Under the pieces are notes generated by a model, which saw only the letters and a program-made list of their open reading frames with translations, was not told the DNA's origin and did no database searches. A stretch of DNA of 33,874 bases from Clostridia bacterium (GTDB lineage: Bacteria; Bacillota; DULZ01): contig DULZ01000083.1 of NCBI GenBank assembly GCA_012840125.1, positions 1-33,874 on the forward strand, read 5' to 3'. This document shows, in pieces, positions 8,353 to 17,127 of this stretch. How positions within the stretch are numbered: position 1 is the first letter of the stretch; each line of letters opens with the position of its first letter. The translations under genes were made by a program, and so were the position numbers.

Positions 8353-8889
8353 ATGTCCATTAACCTGCTGCCGGAAGAGATCCGGGTGCATCATATCAAC
8401 CGGGAGCAAAAGTCTTTATGGCTGGTCCTGCTGATCCTGTACGCCGGCCTTTTCGCCGGTTCCAACGGTTTCTTGTTCTACAAGATCAGTGCCAAGCCCG
8501 TGGACGAGGCCGCCTGGCATAGGCTCCAAATGGAGCACCAGCAGGCGGAAGAGACTTTAGCCCAGTTAAATGATGCATTAGACAGGATCATTGAAGAAAA
8601 GAATGCATTGGAAGCTTTATGGCAAAGGGAACAGGAGCAGGCTGCCGTCGTGGCCTTCATCCTTGAGCAGGTGCCCACGTCCATGCGCCTTCTGAAACTG
8701 CAAGTAACGGAAGAAGACTGGGCAACCTTGTCGGGAGAAGCCAGCAGCCTGGAAGAAATCAGCCTATGGGTTGGAGCTTTGTCAAGGCAGGCCCTCTTCC
8801 GAGAAGTAACCCTTGCCCAGCTGGATGTGAACCGGGAGACGGGAGTCAGCATCTTTACCATTGATTTGAGATTCAACCGGGAGCCATAA
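8353..8889 (+). CDS. pilN: Type IV pilus assembly protein PilN
   Basis: A 178-residue bitopic protein. The N-terminal INLLPEE is the classic PilN motif that docks into PilM. A single membrane helix follows (residues ~22-45), then a coiled-coil stretch rich in Glu, Gln and Leu (~50-100) and a small alpha/beta domain. The ATG follows the pilM stop without a gap, so the two are translationally coupled, and pilO begins 10 bases after its stop. Role: inner-membrane alignment partner of PilO. Confidence 0.9.
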   Translation: MSINLLPEEIRVHHINREQKSLWLVLLILYAGLFAGSNGFLFYKISAKPVDEAAWHRLQMEHQQAEETLAQLNDALDRIIEEKNALEALWQREQEQAAVVAFILEQVPTSMRLLKLQVTEEDWATLSGEASSLEEISLWVGALSRQALFREVTLAQLDVNRETGVSIFTIDLRFNREP

Positions 8890-8899
8890 TGGTGACGCC

Positions 8900-9619
8900 A
8901 TGTACAGCTTGTCAGGAAGAGAAAAAAAGCTTGTAGCCCTTGCCGTTGGGTTATCGGCTTTTGTTTTTTGGTACAAGATTTTTTTCGGGTTGTTGCTGCC
9001 CCAGTATCACCAACGGCAGCACTTAGAGGCAGAAACCCTCGGTCTGCAGGAAAACCTGTCCCGATTGTCTGCCACGATAGCCGGGAAGGAAAGCATTATC
9101 GCAGATACAGAGGAGGAAATAAAGGCCATTAAACATCAATTGACTTCCCCTTCCGGCTTTTTACTTTATGAGCTGGGCAGGTTGGCGGCAGGCAGAGTGG
9201 CTTTGTCGGGCATGGAGACCCGTGCTCTCCGTCATGACGGCAATTTCCTTGTTAGCCACGTGTCCGTTGAACTGGAAGGCAGCTACCAGGCCATCGTTGA
9301 TTTAGTGCGAGAGCTGGCAGGAGTGCCGGGTATCAGCTTTAGAGAATTAACATTCAACCGGGCAGAGGACGAAAGCCCAGGAAGGGTTACGGCTCGCCTT
9401 ACAGTTCAACATTTTGATGTAGCGGACAGGGAAAGGTTCCCTGAAGAACCGGGCTTCCGGTACGAGCCCTACCAAAGCTTTGCTCAACTTGAGCCGGGTG
9501 AGGACCCGGATGATACGATGGATGAGACGAGCAGTGAAACTGTGCAAGAACCTGCTGCCCCAGAACAGGACGGTGCCTACCGGTGGCCCTTGGCACCTTA
9601 TACGTTTCCGGTCAGGTAG
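8900..9619 (+). CDS. pilO: Type IV pilus assembly protein PilO-like
   Basis: A 239-residue protein with the PilO layout: short cytoplasmic N-terminus (SLSGREKK), one membrane helix (~11-35), coiled coil (~38-80), then a ferredoxin-like globular domain with V-S-V-E-L-E-G-S-Y-Q-A-I-V-D-L-V-R-E-L around residue 120. The last ~40 residues are Pro/Glu/Asp-rich and probably disordered. Position after pilM and pilN supports the call more than sequence alone, because PilO proteins are poorly conserved. Confidence 0.82.
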   Translation: MYSLSGREKKLVALAVGLSAFVFWYKIFFGLLLPQYHQRQHLEAETLGLQENLSRLSATIAGKESIIADTEEEIKAIKHQLTSPSGFLLYELGRLAAGRVALSGMETRALRHDGNFLVSHVSVELEGSYQAIVDLVRELAGVPGISFRELTFNRAEDESPGRVTARLTVQHFDVADRERFPEEPGFRYEPYQSFAQLEPGEDPDDTMDETSSETVQEPAAPEQDGAYRWPLAPYTFPVR

Positions 9620-9654
9620 AATTTCGGGTATTTCGCCGAGGTAAGGGTGAGACA

Positions 9655-10416
9655 ATGGGAAAGTACATAAAGACTGTTTGCTTTGCGCTGCTATTTCTCC
9701 TAGTCACAGGTGTGGCCGCTTTTCCCGGGCAGGAGGCCGGGATTGGGCAAATCAAAGCTATCTATCAAAATATCAGGCTGGTGGTAAACGGGAGGACGGT
9801 GGACCTGCCGGTAACTCCTTTTCAAGTCGAGGAAGGGCATTTGATGGTTCCTGTCCGGGCATTGGCAGAGGCATTGAACTGCAGGGTGGAATGGGATCCA
9901 AATGAGAATATTGTATACATCAACAACCATTTCCTGTTAAGAAGTGATTGCAGTAACCGGGTACCTTACGTTTACGTGGAAGAACTTCCTGTCTTGCGCA
10001 ATGTCGGGCCTTTCTTTCAGTTAAAGAGCAGGCCGATTACCATTGCTTCCAGGCAATTTGGGCATGGCTTGGTGGTAGAACTGGTGGCACCGCCTCCCAA
10101 CGGGAAGGAAGAGGAAAAACCTGCCCACTACGCGGAAGCCGTAGTGGAACTGGGCGGCAAGTACACCTGGTTGGAGGGCTTCTTGGGTGTAGACGACGAG
10201 ACCCGGAACAGTCGTGGGAGTTTTATCTGCGAGATCTACGGGGATGACCTGCTCATTCACCAGTCGGAAATCATCAGGCCGTCCCAGTATCCTCAAAAAT
10301 TCATCGTCAATGTAACAGGATTTCACCGGCTAACTCTCCTGGTCCGCTGGGAGGATGCCGGCCGGGGCGATTATGACCGGCTCTGGGCTGCGGTGGCTGA
10401 TCTCCTGGTTTATTGA
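9655..10416 (+). CDS. Secreted protein with copper-amine-oxidase-type N-terminal domain and NPCBM-like domain
   Basis: A 253-residue protein with a signal peptide (MGKYIKTVCFALLFLLVTGVAAF). Residues ~30-95 match the copper amine oxidase N-terminal ('stalk') domain of Gram-positive surface proteins: LVVNGRTVDL...VEEGHLMVPVRALAEALNCRVEWDPNENIVYI. The C-terminal part resembles NPCBM carbohydrate-binding modules: LGGKYTWLEGFLGVDDETR, FICEIYGDDLL, FIVNVTGFHRLTLLVRW, YDRLWAAVADL. No sortase signal is present. ATG 9655 has GGTGAG a few bases upstream and gives a clean signal peptide; the frame stays open a little further upstream. It follows pilO closely, where diderm operons carry pilP. Inference: a wall-facing partner of the pilus machine; no direct evidence. 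Confidence 0.72.
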   Translation: MGKYIKTVCFALLFLLVTGVAAFPGQEAGIGQIKAIYQNIRLVVNGRTVDLPVTPFQVEEGHLMVPVRALAEALNCRVEWDPNENIVYINNHFLLRSDCSNRVPYVYVEELPVLRNVGPFFQLKSRPITIASRQFGHGLVVELVAPPPNGKEEEKPAHYAEAVVELGGKYTWLEGFLGVDDETRNSRGSFICEIYGDDLLIHQSEIIRPSQYPQKFIVNVTGFHRLTLLVRWEDAGRGDYDRLWAAVADLLVY

Positions 10417-10531
10417 CCCGTTTCAGGCGCCACTGACGCTAAAGAATTTAAAGGAGAGCCCATCACCCAGAAGGAATATATTCATCCAGCATGAATAATA
10501 CTAGGGATCAAGGAAAAAAGGGGTGATGCAG

Positions 10532-11917
10532 ATGCTGGAGAAACAGCAGTTGGAAACAATTCTAGCCACCGCCCTAGGGGAAGGTGGGGATTTTGCCGAA
10601 CTGTTCATGGAGAGGAAGACCAACACCGGCATCAGCTGTGAAGACAACCGGATTGAGAAGATTATCTCCGGTATCGAGCTGGGAGCCGGGATTCGGGTCA
10701 TAGTCGGCGAAAATACAGCTTATGGATATACAAATGATTTGTCTTTGGAAGGGCTGTTAGAGGTAGCGAGAGTGGTGGCGAAAGCGGCTAAGGGAGCTGC
10801 CGGAAGCGTTAAAATTGAGTTGAAAAAAGCTGAGCCTCCCGTTGCTTTTGAGGTCAGGCAGCTGCCCACCGGGGTCAGCATCGATGAAAAAGTGCGGCTG
10901 GTGGAAGCAGCCAATGAAGCTGCCCGGGCTCTGGATGAACGGGTTATCCAAGTAGCCGTGGCGTACGGAGACGTAATCCAGGATGTGTGGATTGCTAACA
11001 GCCTGGGCAGGTATGTGGAAGACCGGCGGATTCGCACGCGCTTTGTCGTTAACGTGGTAGCGGCCGAGAACGGTTTGATCCAGACCGGTTATGAAGCAAT
11101 TGGGGGACATGTCGGTTTCGAACTCTTTGATGAAGTATCCCCGGTGGAATTGGCGAAAAAAGCCGCCCAGAGGGCTTTGTTGATGCTAAGAGCCAAACCT
11201 GCTCCGGCGGGTCAAATGATGGTGGTGATGTCCGGAGAAGCAGGCGGCACCATGATCCATGAAGCCTGCGGTCATGGTTTGGAAGCAGACCTGGTACAAA
11301 AACAGCTATCAGTCTATAGAGGTAAAATAGGGCAAAAAGTTGCCTCCGAGCTGGTGACCGTTATTGATGACGCCACTTTGCCGAATAAGTATGGTTCTTT
11401 TGCGTTTGACGATGAGGGCAATCCGGCCCAGCGGACCGTTCTCATTGAAAACGGGATCCTGAAAGGCTATATGTACGACTATTTAACGGCCAAAAAGGAA
11501 GGGAAAACGTCCACCGGTAACGGCAGACGGGAATCTTTCCGGGATCGTCCCATTGTACGGATGACTAATACGTTTATCGCCCCCGGCAATTCGGATCCGG
11601 AAGAAATCATTCGATCCGTGCAAAAAGGTTTCTACGTGAAGAAAATGGGTGGCGGTCAAGTCAATACCACCAATGGTGACTTTGTTTTCGATGTGACCGA
11701 AGGCTATTTGATTGAGAACGGGAAAATCACCGAACCGGTCAGGGGAGCTACTTTAACCGGCAATGGGCCGCGAGTATTACAAATGATTGATATGGTGGGA
11801 AATGACCACGGATTTGCTATTGGCACGTGTGGCAAGGACGGCCAGGGAGTACCCGTATCAGACGCTCAACCAACCATCCGTATTCCACAACTGACCATCG
11901 GCGGCTTATTAGACTAA
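10532..11917 (+). CDS. tldD: TldD family metalloprotease
   Basis: A 461-residue member of the TldD/PmbA family with the zinc site typical of TldD: HEACGH at residues 243-248 (HExxxH), within GGTMIHEACGHGLEADL. Later conserved blocks are present: FAFDDEGNPAQRTVLIENGILKGYM and GNGRRESF. In known systems TldD pairs with TldE as a heterodimer that degrades unfolded peptides or trims ribosomal peptide precursors. ATG 10532 is preferred because AAGGGG(TG) precedes it at a normal distance; GTG 10523 and ATG 10526 are also in frame. The partner gene follows by 12 bases. No peptide-precursor gene is visible nearby, so the substrate is unknown. Confidence 0.93.
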   Translation: MLEKQQLETILATALGEGGDFAELFMERKTNTGISCEDNRIEKIISGIELGAGIRVIVGENTAYGYTNDLSLEGLLEVARVVAKAAKGAAGSVKIELKKAEPPVAFEVRQLPTGVSIDEKVRLVEAANEAARALDERVIQVAVAYGDVIQDVWIANSLGRYVEDRRIRTRFVVNVVAAENGLIQTGYEAIGGHVGFELFDEVSPVELAKKAAQRALLMLRAKPAPAGQMMVVMSGEAGGTMIHEACGHGLEADLVQKQLSVYRGKIGQKVASELVTVIDDATLPNKYGSFAFDDEGNPAQRTVLIENGILKGYMYDYLTAKKEGKTSTGNGRRESFRDRPIVRMTNTFIAPGNSDPEEIIRSVQKGFYVKKMGGGQVNTTNGDFVFDVTEGYLIENGKITEPVRGATLTGNGPRVLQMIDMVGNDHGFAIGTCGKDGQGVPVSDAQPTIRIPQLTIGGLLD

Positions 11918-11929
11918 GGAGGGAATTAG

Positions 11930-13267
11930 ATGGACAAATACCAGATCCTGGCGAAAGAATTGGTGGAAAAAGCAGCAGCCAGCGGGGCCCACCAGGCTGA
12001 AGTGTATATCTCGAAAGGAAAAGAATTGACCATCGAAGTAGCCAACGGTCAAGTGGAAGCATTAAAAAATGCCGAGGAACATGGCCTGGGCATCAGGGTC
12101 CTCGTAGACCACCGGTTAGGCTACGCTTATACTTCGGATTTTTCTCCGGCAGCGTTGGAAGCGACCCTCACTCAGGCCATTAAGAACGCGGAAAAAACCC
12201 ACCCAGATCCTCATTATCGCCTGCCGGACCCGGTCATCGATCACAGGGAATTGGAACTATACGATCCGGAGATAACTGCCACCAGTATTGAACACAAAAT
12301 CAACCTGGCTTTAGCCATTGAAAAAGCAGCCAGGGAATATGATCCCCGGGTGAAAATTACCGAAAATTGTACATACCAGGATTCCCAGTACCAGGTGATC
12401 CTGGCCAATTCTCAGGGAATCCTGTGTTCTTATCAAGGCGCCTACTGCGGGTGTTATGCTTACGTAGTAGCGGAAGAAGATGAAGATGCCCAAACCGGCT
12501 TTGGCATGCAGTTTGATTTGAAAATTGCGGCGCTGGACCCGATCAAAGTAGGGAAAGAAGCCGCCGCCAAAGCTGTCAGGATGCTGAATGCGAGCCATAT
12601 AAAAACCCAAAAGGCACCGGTTGTGTTCGATCCTTATGTGGCGACCAACTTCCTGGGAGTATTGGCACCGGCCCTTTCCGCTGATGCCGTGCAAAAAGGA
12701 AAATCTCTCTTTGCCGGCAAAGTGGGACAGCCAGTCTGTTCCTCATTAATCAACATTGTTGACGACGGCGCCTTGCCGGGCGGTCTGATGTCAGCTCCTT
12801 TTGACGGGGAAGGTGTGAGCACCGGGAGGACCGTACTGGTGGAAAGAGGCGTCCTGAAGGGATACCTGCACAACACTTATACTGCAGCCAAAGACGGGGT
12901 AAGTTCCACAGGGAATGCCGTACGTTCTTTTAAGAGCACCCCGGAAGTGGGTACCACCAATTTTTATATCGAACCCGGTAACGTATGTAAAGAAGAGCTG
13001 CTGGCCGGCATTGAGCAGGGTTTCTATGTGACGGAAGTGATGGGCATGCACACGGCCAATCCCATCTCCGGCGACTTCTCCGTCGGTGCCAGCGGCTTGT
13101 GGATCGAGAACGGGCGGTTAACCAGACCGGTTCGAGGCGTGGCTATTGCCGGCAATTTGATGCATCTCTTTCAATCCGTGGATTGTGTCGCCGACGACTT
13201 AACCTTTTTCGTGGGAAGAGGTTCCCCCACCATTCGCATCAAAGAAATGACTATCAGCGGCAGTTAG
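11930..13267 (+). CDS. tldE: TldE/PmbA family protein, partner of TldD
   Basis: A 445-residue TldD/PmbA-family protein without the HExxxH motif, as expected for the TldE/PmbA half. It has the family blocks GLGIRVLVDHRLGYAYTSDFS near residue 55, APVVFDPYVATNFLGVLAPALSADAVQKGKS and APFDGEGVSTGRTVLVERGVLKGYLHNTYTAAKDG. An AAGGAGG site precedes the ATG. Cotranscribed with tldD. No clear terminator follows; the next 70 bases hold the aroQ promoter. Confidence 0.92.
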   Translation: MDKYQILAKELVEKAAASGAHQAEVYISKGKELTIEVANGQVEALKNAEEHGLGIRVLVDHRLGYAYTSDFSPAALEATLTQAIKNAEKTHPDPHYRLPDPVIDHRELELYDPEITATSIEHKINLALAIEKAAREYDPRVKITENCTYQDSQYQVILANSQGILCSYQGAYCGCYAYVVAEEDEDAQTGFGMQFDLKIAALDPIKVGKEAAAKAVRMLNASHIKTQKAPVVFDPYVATNFLGVLAPALSADAVQKGKSLFAGKVGQPVCSSLINIVDDGALPGGLMSAPFDGEGVSTGRTVLVERGVLKGYLHNTYTAAKDGVSSTGNAVRSFKSTPEVGTTNFYIEPGNVCKEELLAGIEQGFYVTEVMGMHTANPISGDFSVGASGLWIENGRLTRPVRGVAIAGNLMHLFQSVDCVADDLTFFVGRGSPTIRIKEMTISGS

Positions 13268-13281
13268 TTTCATAAAAACTC

Positions 13282-13310
13282 TATCCAAAAGGGCTAACAT
13301 ATGGTAAAAT
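13282..13310 (+). promoter_or_regulatory. Likely promoter of the aroQ operon
   Basis: An extended -10 element, TGG followed by TAAAAT (13305-13310), lies 30 bases upstream of the aroQ ATG. A weak -35, TATCCA (13282-13287), is 17 bases before it. The extended TG would compensate for the poor -35. Confidence 0.5.
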
Positions 13311-13339
13311 GCTAGCGAAAAACACTGGGGGAGGCAGTG

Positions 13340-13819
13340 ATGAGGCTTCTTTTCTTGCACGGTCCTAATTTGAACCTGTTAGGCAAAAGGGAACCCGGTA
13401 TCTATGGTACCACCACCCTGGCAGGGATTAATGAGCAATTGCAATCCCTGGCAAAAGAATACGGAGTGGAAATTAGTTTTTTTCAATCAAATCATGAGGG
13501 CGTCCTCATAGACGTGCTGCAGGAAAAAGGATGGTCCGGGGAAGTAGATTGCATTATTTTCAACCCGGGCGCCTTTACCCATTACAGCTATGCCCTCCGC
13601 GACGCGGTAGCGTCAATCCCCATTCCTGTCATTGAGGTGCATTTATCGAACATATACCAGAGAGAAGAATTCCGGCACCGTTCCGTGCTTGCGCCGGTTT
13701 GCCGGGGGCAGATCAGCGGATTTGGTGCCGGGAGCTATATCGCCGCATTTTTTGCGGCGCTGCACTTGATCAAACCGCAAATACTTGAACCGGGGAAGGA
13801 ACACCAAAATGCCTTATGA
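13340..13819 (+). CDS. aroQ: 3-dehydroquinate dehydratase, type II
   Basis: A 159-residue type II dehydroquinase, full length. It converts 3-dehydroquinate to 3-dehydroshikimate in the shikimate pathway, in the cytoplasm. The N-terminal [16 protein letters not shown] holds the catalytic loop with Arg17 and Tyr22. [25 protein letters not shown] and [17 protein letters not shown] are the other active-site blocks, and [10 protein letters not shown] is the usual C-terminal helix. ATG 13340 is preceded by GGGGGAGG (13327-13334). It overlaps the peptidase gene by 11 bases, as in the Bacillus aroQ-pepP-efp order. Confidence 0.96.
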   Translation: MRLLFLHGPNLNLLGKREPGIYGTTTLAGINEQLQSLAKEYGVEISFFQSNHEGVLIDVLQEKGWSGEVDCIIFNPGAFTHYSYALRDAVASIPIPVIEVHLSNIYQREEFRHRSVLAPVCRGQISGFGAGSYIAAFFAALHLIKPQILEPGKEHQNAL

Positions 13820-14885
13820 ACGACGCTGCAAAAGAATTCAAGCGCTATTGAGAGAAGAAGATTTAGACGCCATACTTGTTACCGGTGGATCTAACCGTTA
13901 TTACCTGAGCGGGTTTCGCGGTTCCGCCGGCTGCTTGCTGGTGACTGCCAACCAGGCATTTCTATTGACCGACGGTCGTTACGTAGATCAGGCCAAACAG
14001 CAAACCGCCTGCTGCCAAGTCCTGCATCAAGGTGCCGATTGGTATAATACCTTAAACCAGTTATTAAAAGAGCACCAGGTGAGAAAGCTGGCCTTTGAAC
14101 AGGAACACGTGAGCCACGGGGAATACCTGCGCCTGGCGGAGAAGGTGTCGGGTGCGACCCTGATCGGCAAGAGAAATTTTGTTGAGACTTTTCGTGAAAT
14201 AAAAGACGGGTCGGAACTGGAACTGATGAAAAAGGCGGCCTCTATAGCTGATCAGGCTTTCCATGACTTATTGTCCATCTTAAGACCCGGGTTAACGGAA
14301 ACGGAGGTGGCGGCTCAGCTCGAGTACCGGATGCGCCGCCTGGGCTCGGAAGGGCCTGCTTTTGATACAATTGTAGCCTCAGGGCCGCGTGCTGCCTTAC
14401 CCCATGGTACGGCTACCGACAGGAGAATTGCCCCGGGAGACTTCGTCGTCTTTGATTTTGGGGCTACCTATCAGGGCTACCGCTCTGACATGACCCGAAC
14501 GGTGGTGATCGGGCAGGCTTCGTCGAAGCAAAAGGAGATCTACCAGTTGGTGTTAAGAGCTCAACTGGCCGGCCTGCAAGCTGTGAAGGCAAACGAAACC
14601 TGTGAGAGCGTGGACAGTGCCGCCAGGGAAGTTATCGCTAAAGAAGGGTACGGGGAGTTTTTCGGGCACAGCCTGGGACACGGCGTGGGCCTGGATGTAC
14701 ATGAAAATCCACGGCTGGCACAGGGAAATAAGCTTCCTTTAAAGCCGGGTATGGTTGTCACAGTTGAACCGGGAGTATATTTAACTGACTGGGGCGGGGT
14801 TCGTATCGAGGATATGGTCCTGGTAACCGGCGACGGCTGTGAAATCTTAACCCATACATCAAAAGAATTGTTGGAGATTGCTTAA
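13809..14885 (+). CDS. pepP: Xaa-Pro aminopeptidase (M24 family)
   Basis: A 358-residue M24 peptidase that removes N-terminal residues before proline. The N-terminal creatinase-type domain (~1-125) precedes the pita-bread catalytic domain. All five metal ligands are visible: Asp216 and Asp227 ([19 protein letters not shown]), His291 ([12 protein letters not shown]), Glu320 (VEPGVYL) and Glu334 (VRIEDM). ATG 13809 has GGAAGGA upstream and is preferred over the in-frame TTG 13785. It sits between aroQ and efp; the efp partner arrangement is conserved across Firmicutes, probably because EF-P acts on proline stretches and this enzyme on proline peptides (inference). Confidence 0.94.
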   Translation: MPYERRCKRIQALLREEDLDAILVTGGSNRYYLSGFRGSAGCLLVTANQAFLLTDGRYVDQAKQQTACCQVLHQGADWYNTLNQLLKEHQVRKLAFEQEHVSHGEYLRLAEKVSGATLIGKRNFVETFREIKDGSELELMKKAASIADQAFHDLLSILRPGLTETEVAAQLEYRMRRLGSEGPAFDTIVASGPRAALPHGTATDRRIAPGDFVVFDFGATYQGYRSDMTRTVVIGQASSKQKEIYQLVLRAQLAGLQAVKANETCESVDSAAREVIAKEGYGEFFGHSLGHGVGLDVHENPRLAQGNKLPLKPGMVVTVEPGVYLTDWGGVRIEDMVLVTGDGCEILTHTSKELLEIA

Positions 14886-14917
14886 GTCAAGGTTGTGGAT
14901 GAGAAGGAGGTTCAATC

Positions 14918-15475
14918 ATGATTTCAACTAACGATTTCCGGACTGGTTTAACCATCGAAGTGGACGGGGAGGTTTATACGGTAGTAGAATTCCAGCACGT
15001 GAAACCCGGCAAAGGCGCTGCTTTCGTCCGTAGCAAACTGAAAAACAGGCGTACCGGTGCCGTGGTGGAGAAAACCTTCCGTGCCGGCGAGAAGGTCGAA
15101 AAGGCCCATGTAGAGCGCCGGGAAATGCAGTATCTCTACAATGACGGGGACAATTACTATTTTATGGATACCGGAAACTATGAGCAAATATCTCTAAATA
15201 AAGACCAGCTAGACGAAGCCATCAAGTTTTTGAAGGAAAATATGAACATCTATTGCTTGTTCTACAAAGGGGAATCTATCGGTGTGGAATTGCCGAATAC
15301 AGTAGAGCTCAAAGTTGTTGAAACTGAACCCGGTGTCCGGGGTGACACGGCTACCGGCGCCACGAAAGCCGCTGTTTTGGAAACGGGAGCCGTCGTGCAG
15401 GTGCCGTTGTTTGTGAACGTGGGCGACGTACTTGTGATTGACACGCGGAGCGGGGAATATGTCCAGAGGGCATAA
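14918..15475 (+). CDS. efp: Translation elongation factor P
   Basis: A 185-residue EF-P, full length, which relieves ribosome stalling at polyproline. Three domains are seen: KOW-like N-terminus with the tip loop VKPGKGAA, in which Lys32 is the residue modified in many bacteria; the OB domain; and the C-terminal [46 protein letters not shown] signature. A strong GAAGGAGG site precedes ATG 14918. No Lys-modifying enzyme (EpmA, EarP) is visible in the window. Confidence 0.97.
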   Translation: MISTNDFRTGLTIEVDGEVYTVVEFQHVKPGKGAAFVRSKLKNRRTGAVVEKTFRAGEKVEKAHVERREMQYLYNDGDNYYFMDTGNYEQISLNKDQLDEAIKFLKENMNIYCLFYKGESIGVELPNTVELKVVETEPGVRGDTATGATKAAVLETGAVVQVPLFVNVGDVLVIDTRSGEYVQRA

Positions 15476-15532
15476 TGTTTAAGGAATAGGCAATAATACG
15501 GAAGTAGAAATTTGAAAAAAGGAGGGTTCCCG

Positions 15533-15985
15533 GTGAGAAAACTGTTCAAGAAAATCGCGTATCTTGAGGGCTTAATTGACGGCGCCGATCTGGAGGATGC
15601 CAAGGTAAAACGGATTCTCGATGAAATAGTGGATGTATTGGAAGATGTGGTAGAAGCCCTGCACGATCTGCGGGACAGCCAGGAAGAACTTGAAGATTAC
15701 GTATCCAGTGTAGATGAGGATTTAGAAGACCTGGAAAGAGAAATCTACGGCGACGAAGAAGATGATTACGAAGAAGACGAAGACGACGATGATGTTTCCT
15801 ATGTGGAAGTGGAATGTCCCAAATGCCACGATACCGTTTATTTTGACGCCAATATCTTAGAAGATGATGATGTGGTTGAAGTAACCTGCCCCAATTGCGA
15901 TGAAGTTGTGTTCGTCAATGATGACAGCATCGAATTGTCAAATGAGGACGACGGGCAGGACGACAATAAGAATGATGACATCTAA
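15533..15985 (+). CDS. Acidic coiled-coil zinc-ribbon protein (CD1247-type N-terminal domain)
   Basis: A 150-residue protein, small and very acidic. Residues ~1-75 form a helical region (IAYLEGLIDGADLED...LEDVVEALHDLRDSQEELEDYVSSVDEDL) that I associate with the CD1247 N-terminal domain of clostridia. An Asp/Glu-rich linker follows (~78-95), then a zinc ribbon with C-P-K-C-H and C-P-N-C-D about 28 residues apart. The start is GTG 15533, since AAAAAAGGAGGG lies just upstream; TTG 15512 is in frame but lacks such a site. It lies between efp and spoIIIA and is followed by a strong terminator. Function unknown; the zinc ribbon suggests nucleic-acid or RNA polymerase contact, which is only a guess. 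Confidence 0.82.
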   Translation: MRKLFKKIAYLEGLIDGADLEDAKVKRILDEIVDVLEDVVEALHDLRDSQEELEDYVSSVDEDLEDLEREIYGDEEDDYEEDEDDDDVSYVEVECPKCHDTVYFDANILEDDDVVEVTCPNCDEVVFVNDDSIELSNEDDGQDDNKNDDI

Positions 15986-15999
15986 GCATAGCTAATCAT

Positions 16000-16040
16000 A
16001 ACCCCTCGGTGAAAGCCTGACGGAAAACCGGGGGGTTTTT
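16000..16040 (+). terminator. Intrinsic terminator between the efp and spoIIIA transcripts
   Basis: An 11-bp stem, AACCCCTCGGT (16000-16010) with ACCGGGGGGTT (16027-16037, one G-U pair), encloses a 16-base loop and runs into five T residues (16036-16040). It separates the aroQ-efp-zinc-ribbon transcript from spoIIIAA. Confidence 0.93.
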
Positions 16041-16099
16041 GATTCTATGGCATAAAATTCCACTTGGACAATATCTTAATAGGGAAGGGAGGGTCAGGC

Positions 16100-17104
16100 A
16101 TGATCCATCACCTCACTACCGGTGCACGGCATCGCCGGCCACCGGAGCGATTTGCCCGTGAAATCTTGCCCTATTTCCCCTTGCCCCTAAAAAGCTGGTT
16201 GGCTAACCTGTCTGATGACGCTTTAGCGGAGTTAGAAGAAATCAGGCTACGCGTTAATAAACCCATCATTTGTCAAATCGGGGGCCGCAGCGCCTGGTTA
16301 AATGATCAGGGGCAACTGGTAACCCTCTATACCGGCAAACCTTTTATCCTGGAAAGTGAATTAATGGAAAAAGTGATCGCTCTCATCAGTCAGAGTTCAT
16401 TTTACGCCCTGGAGACAGAGCTGTCGCAAGGATACCTGACTTTGCCGGGAGGACACCGGGTAGGCTTTACCGGGGAAGCAATTCTAGAACAAGGTAGGAT
16501 AGCAGGCATGAAGCATTTATCCAGTTTGAATTTCAGGGTTGCCCGTGAAATCCCGGGGGCTGCTGACAGGCTCATTCAGGCATTAATCGATGAGACAAGT
16601 CATAGAATCTATCATACTTTAATCGTATCCCCGCCCCGGGCCGGGAAAACTACTTTGCTAAGGGACCTGGTGCGGCAGATCTCCAGCGGCATCCCGGGAC
16701 TATGGCCCGGGGTTAATGTGGGGCTGGTAGATGAACGCTCGGAAATCGCCGGGTGCTGTCAAGGTGTACCCCAGCTCGACGTGGGAACCAGGACGGATGT
16801 TCTGGACGGCTGTCCCAAGGCAGAAGGGATGATCCTTCTTCTTCGTTCCATGTCCCCTCAAGTCATCGCCGTTGACGAACTGGGCCGGCCGGAAGACATC
16901 AATGCCGTAATGGAGATGCTTAATGCCGGGGTTAGTCTCATTGCTACCGTGCATGGCCATTGCATCCATGAACTGGAGCACCGGCCCCACCTGGGGTATT
17001 TGATTAAACACAGGATTTTCGAACGCATTGTCATTCTAAGCCGCCGGTTGGGACCGGGGACCGTCGAAAACATCTATCATGGGGACCTGACCCAAGCCGG
17101 CTGA
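16100..17104 (+). CDS. spoIIIAA: Stage III sporulation protein AA, AAA+/VirB11-like ATPase
   Basis: A 334-residue secretion-type ATPase. Walker A is at residues 177-185 (SPPRAGKTT), Walker B around GMILLLRSMSPQVIAVDELG, and GLVDERSEIAGC is the conserved arginine/acid block of SpoIIIAA. It powers the SpoIIIA-SpoIIQ channel from the mother cell. ATG 16100 is chosen because GGGAAGGGAGGG lies just upstream; the frame opens earlier at TTG 16064. Upstream, CATAAAAT (16051-16058) looks like a sigma-E -10 box, but I find no fitting -35 there. The gene heads the eight-gene spoIIIA operon. Confidence 0.95.
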   Translation: MIHHLTTGARHRRPPERFAREILPYFPLPLKSWLANLSDDALAELEEIRLRVNKPIICQIGGRSAWLNDQGQLVTLYTGKPFILESELMEKVIALISQSSFYALETELSQGYLTLPGGHRVGFTGEAILEQGRIAGMKHLSSLNFRVAREIPGAADRLIQALIDETSHRIYHTLIVSPPRAGKTTLLRDLVRQISSGIPGLWPGVNVGLVDERSEIAGCCQGVPQLDVGTRTDVLDGCPKAEGMILLLRSMSPQVIAVDELGRPEDINAVMEMLNAGVSLIATVHGHCIHELEHRPHLGYLIKHRIFERIVILSRRLGPGTVENIYHGDLTQAG

Positions 17105-17127
17105 CGGCAGAAGGGGGTATCGGCGAC

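Noticed and set aside
10532-13267. Ribosomal-peptide maturation cluster around tldD/tldE
   Set aside because: No precursor peptide, cyclase or transporter gene is visible on either side; the pair sits among housekeeping genes.
16030-16058. Sigma-E promoter for spoIIIA (CATAAAAT at 16051-16058)
   Set aside because: The -10 fits, but the -35 position falls in the G/T-rich arm of the terminator at 16000-16040 with no fitting sequence. Kept only as a remark under spoIIIAA.
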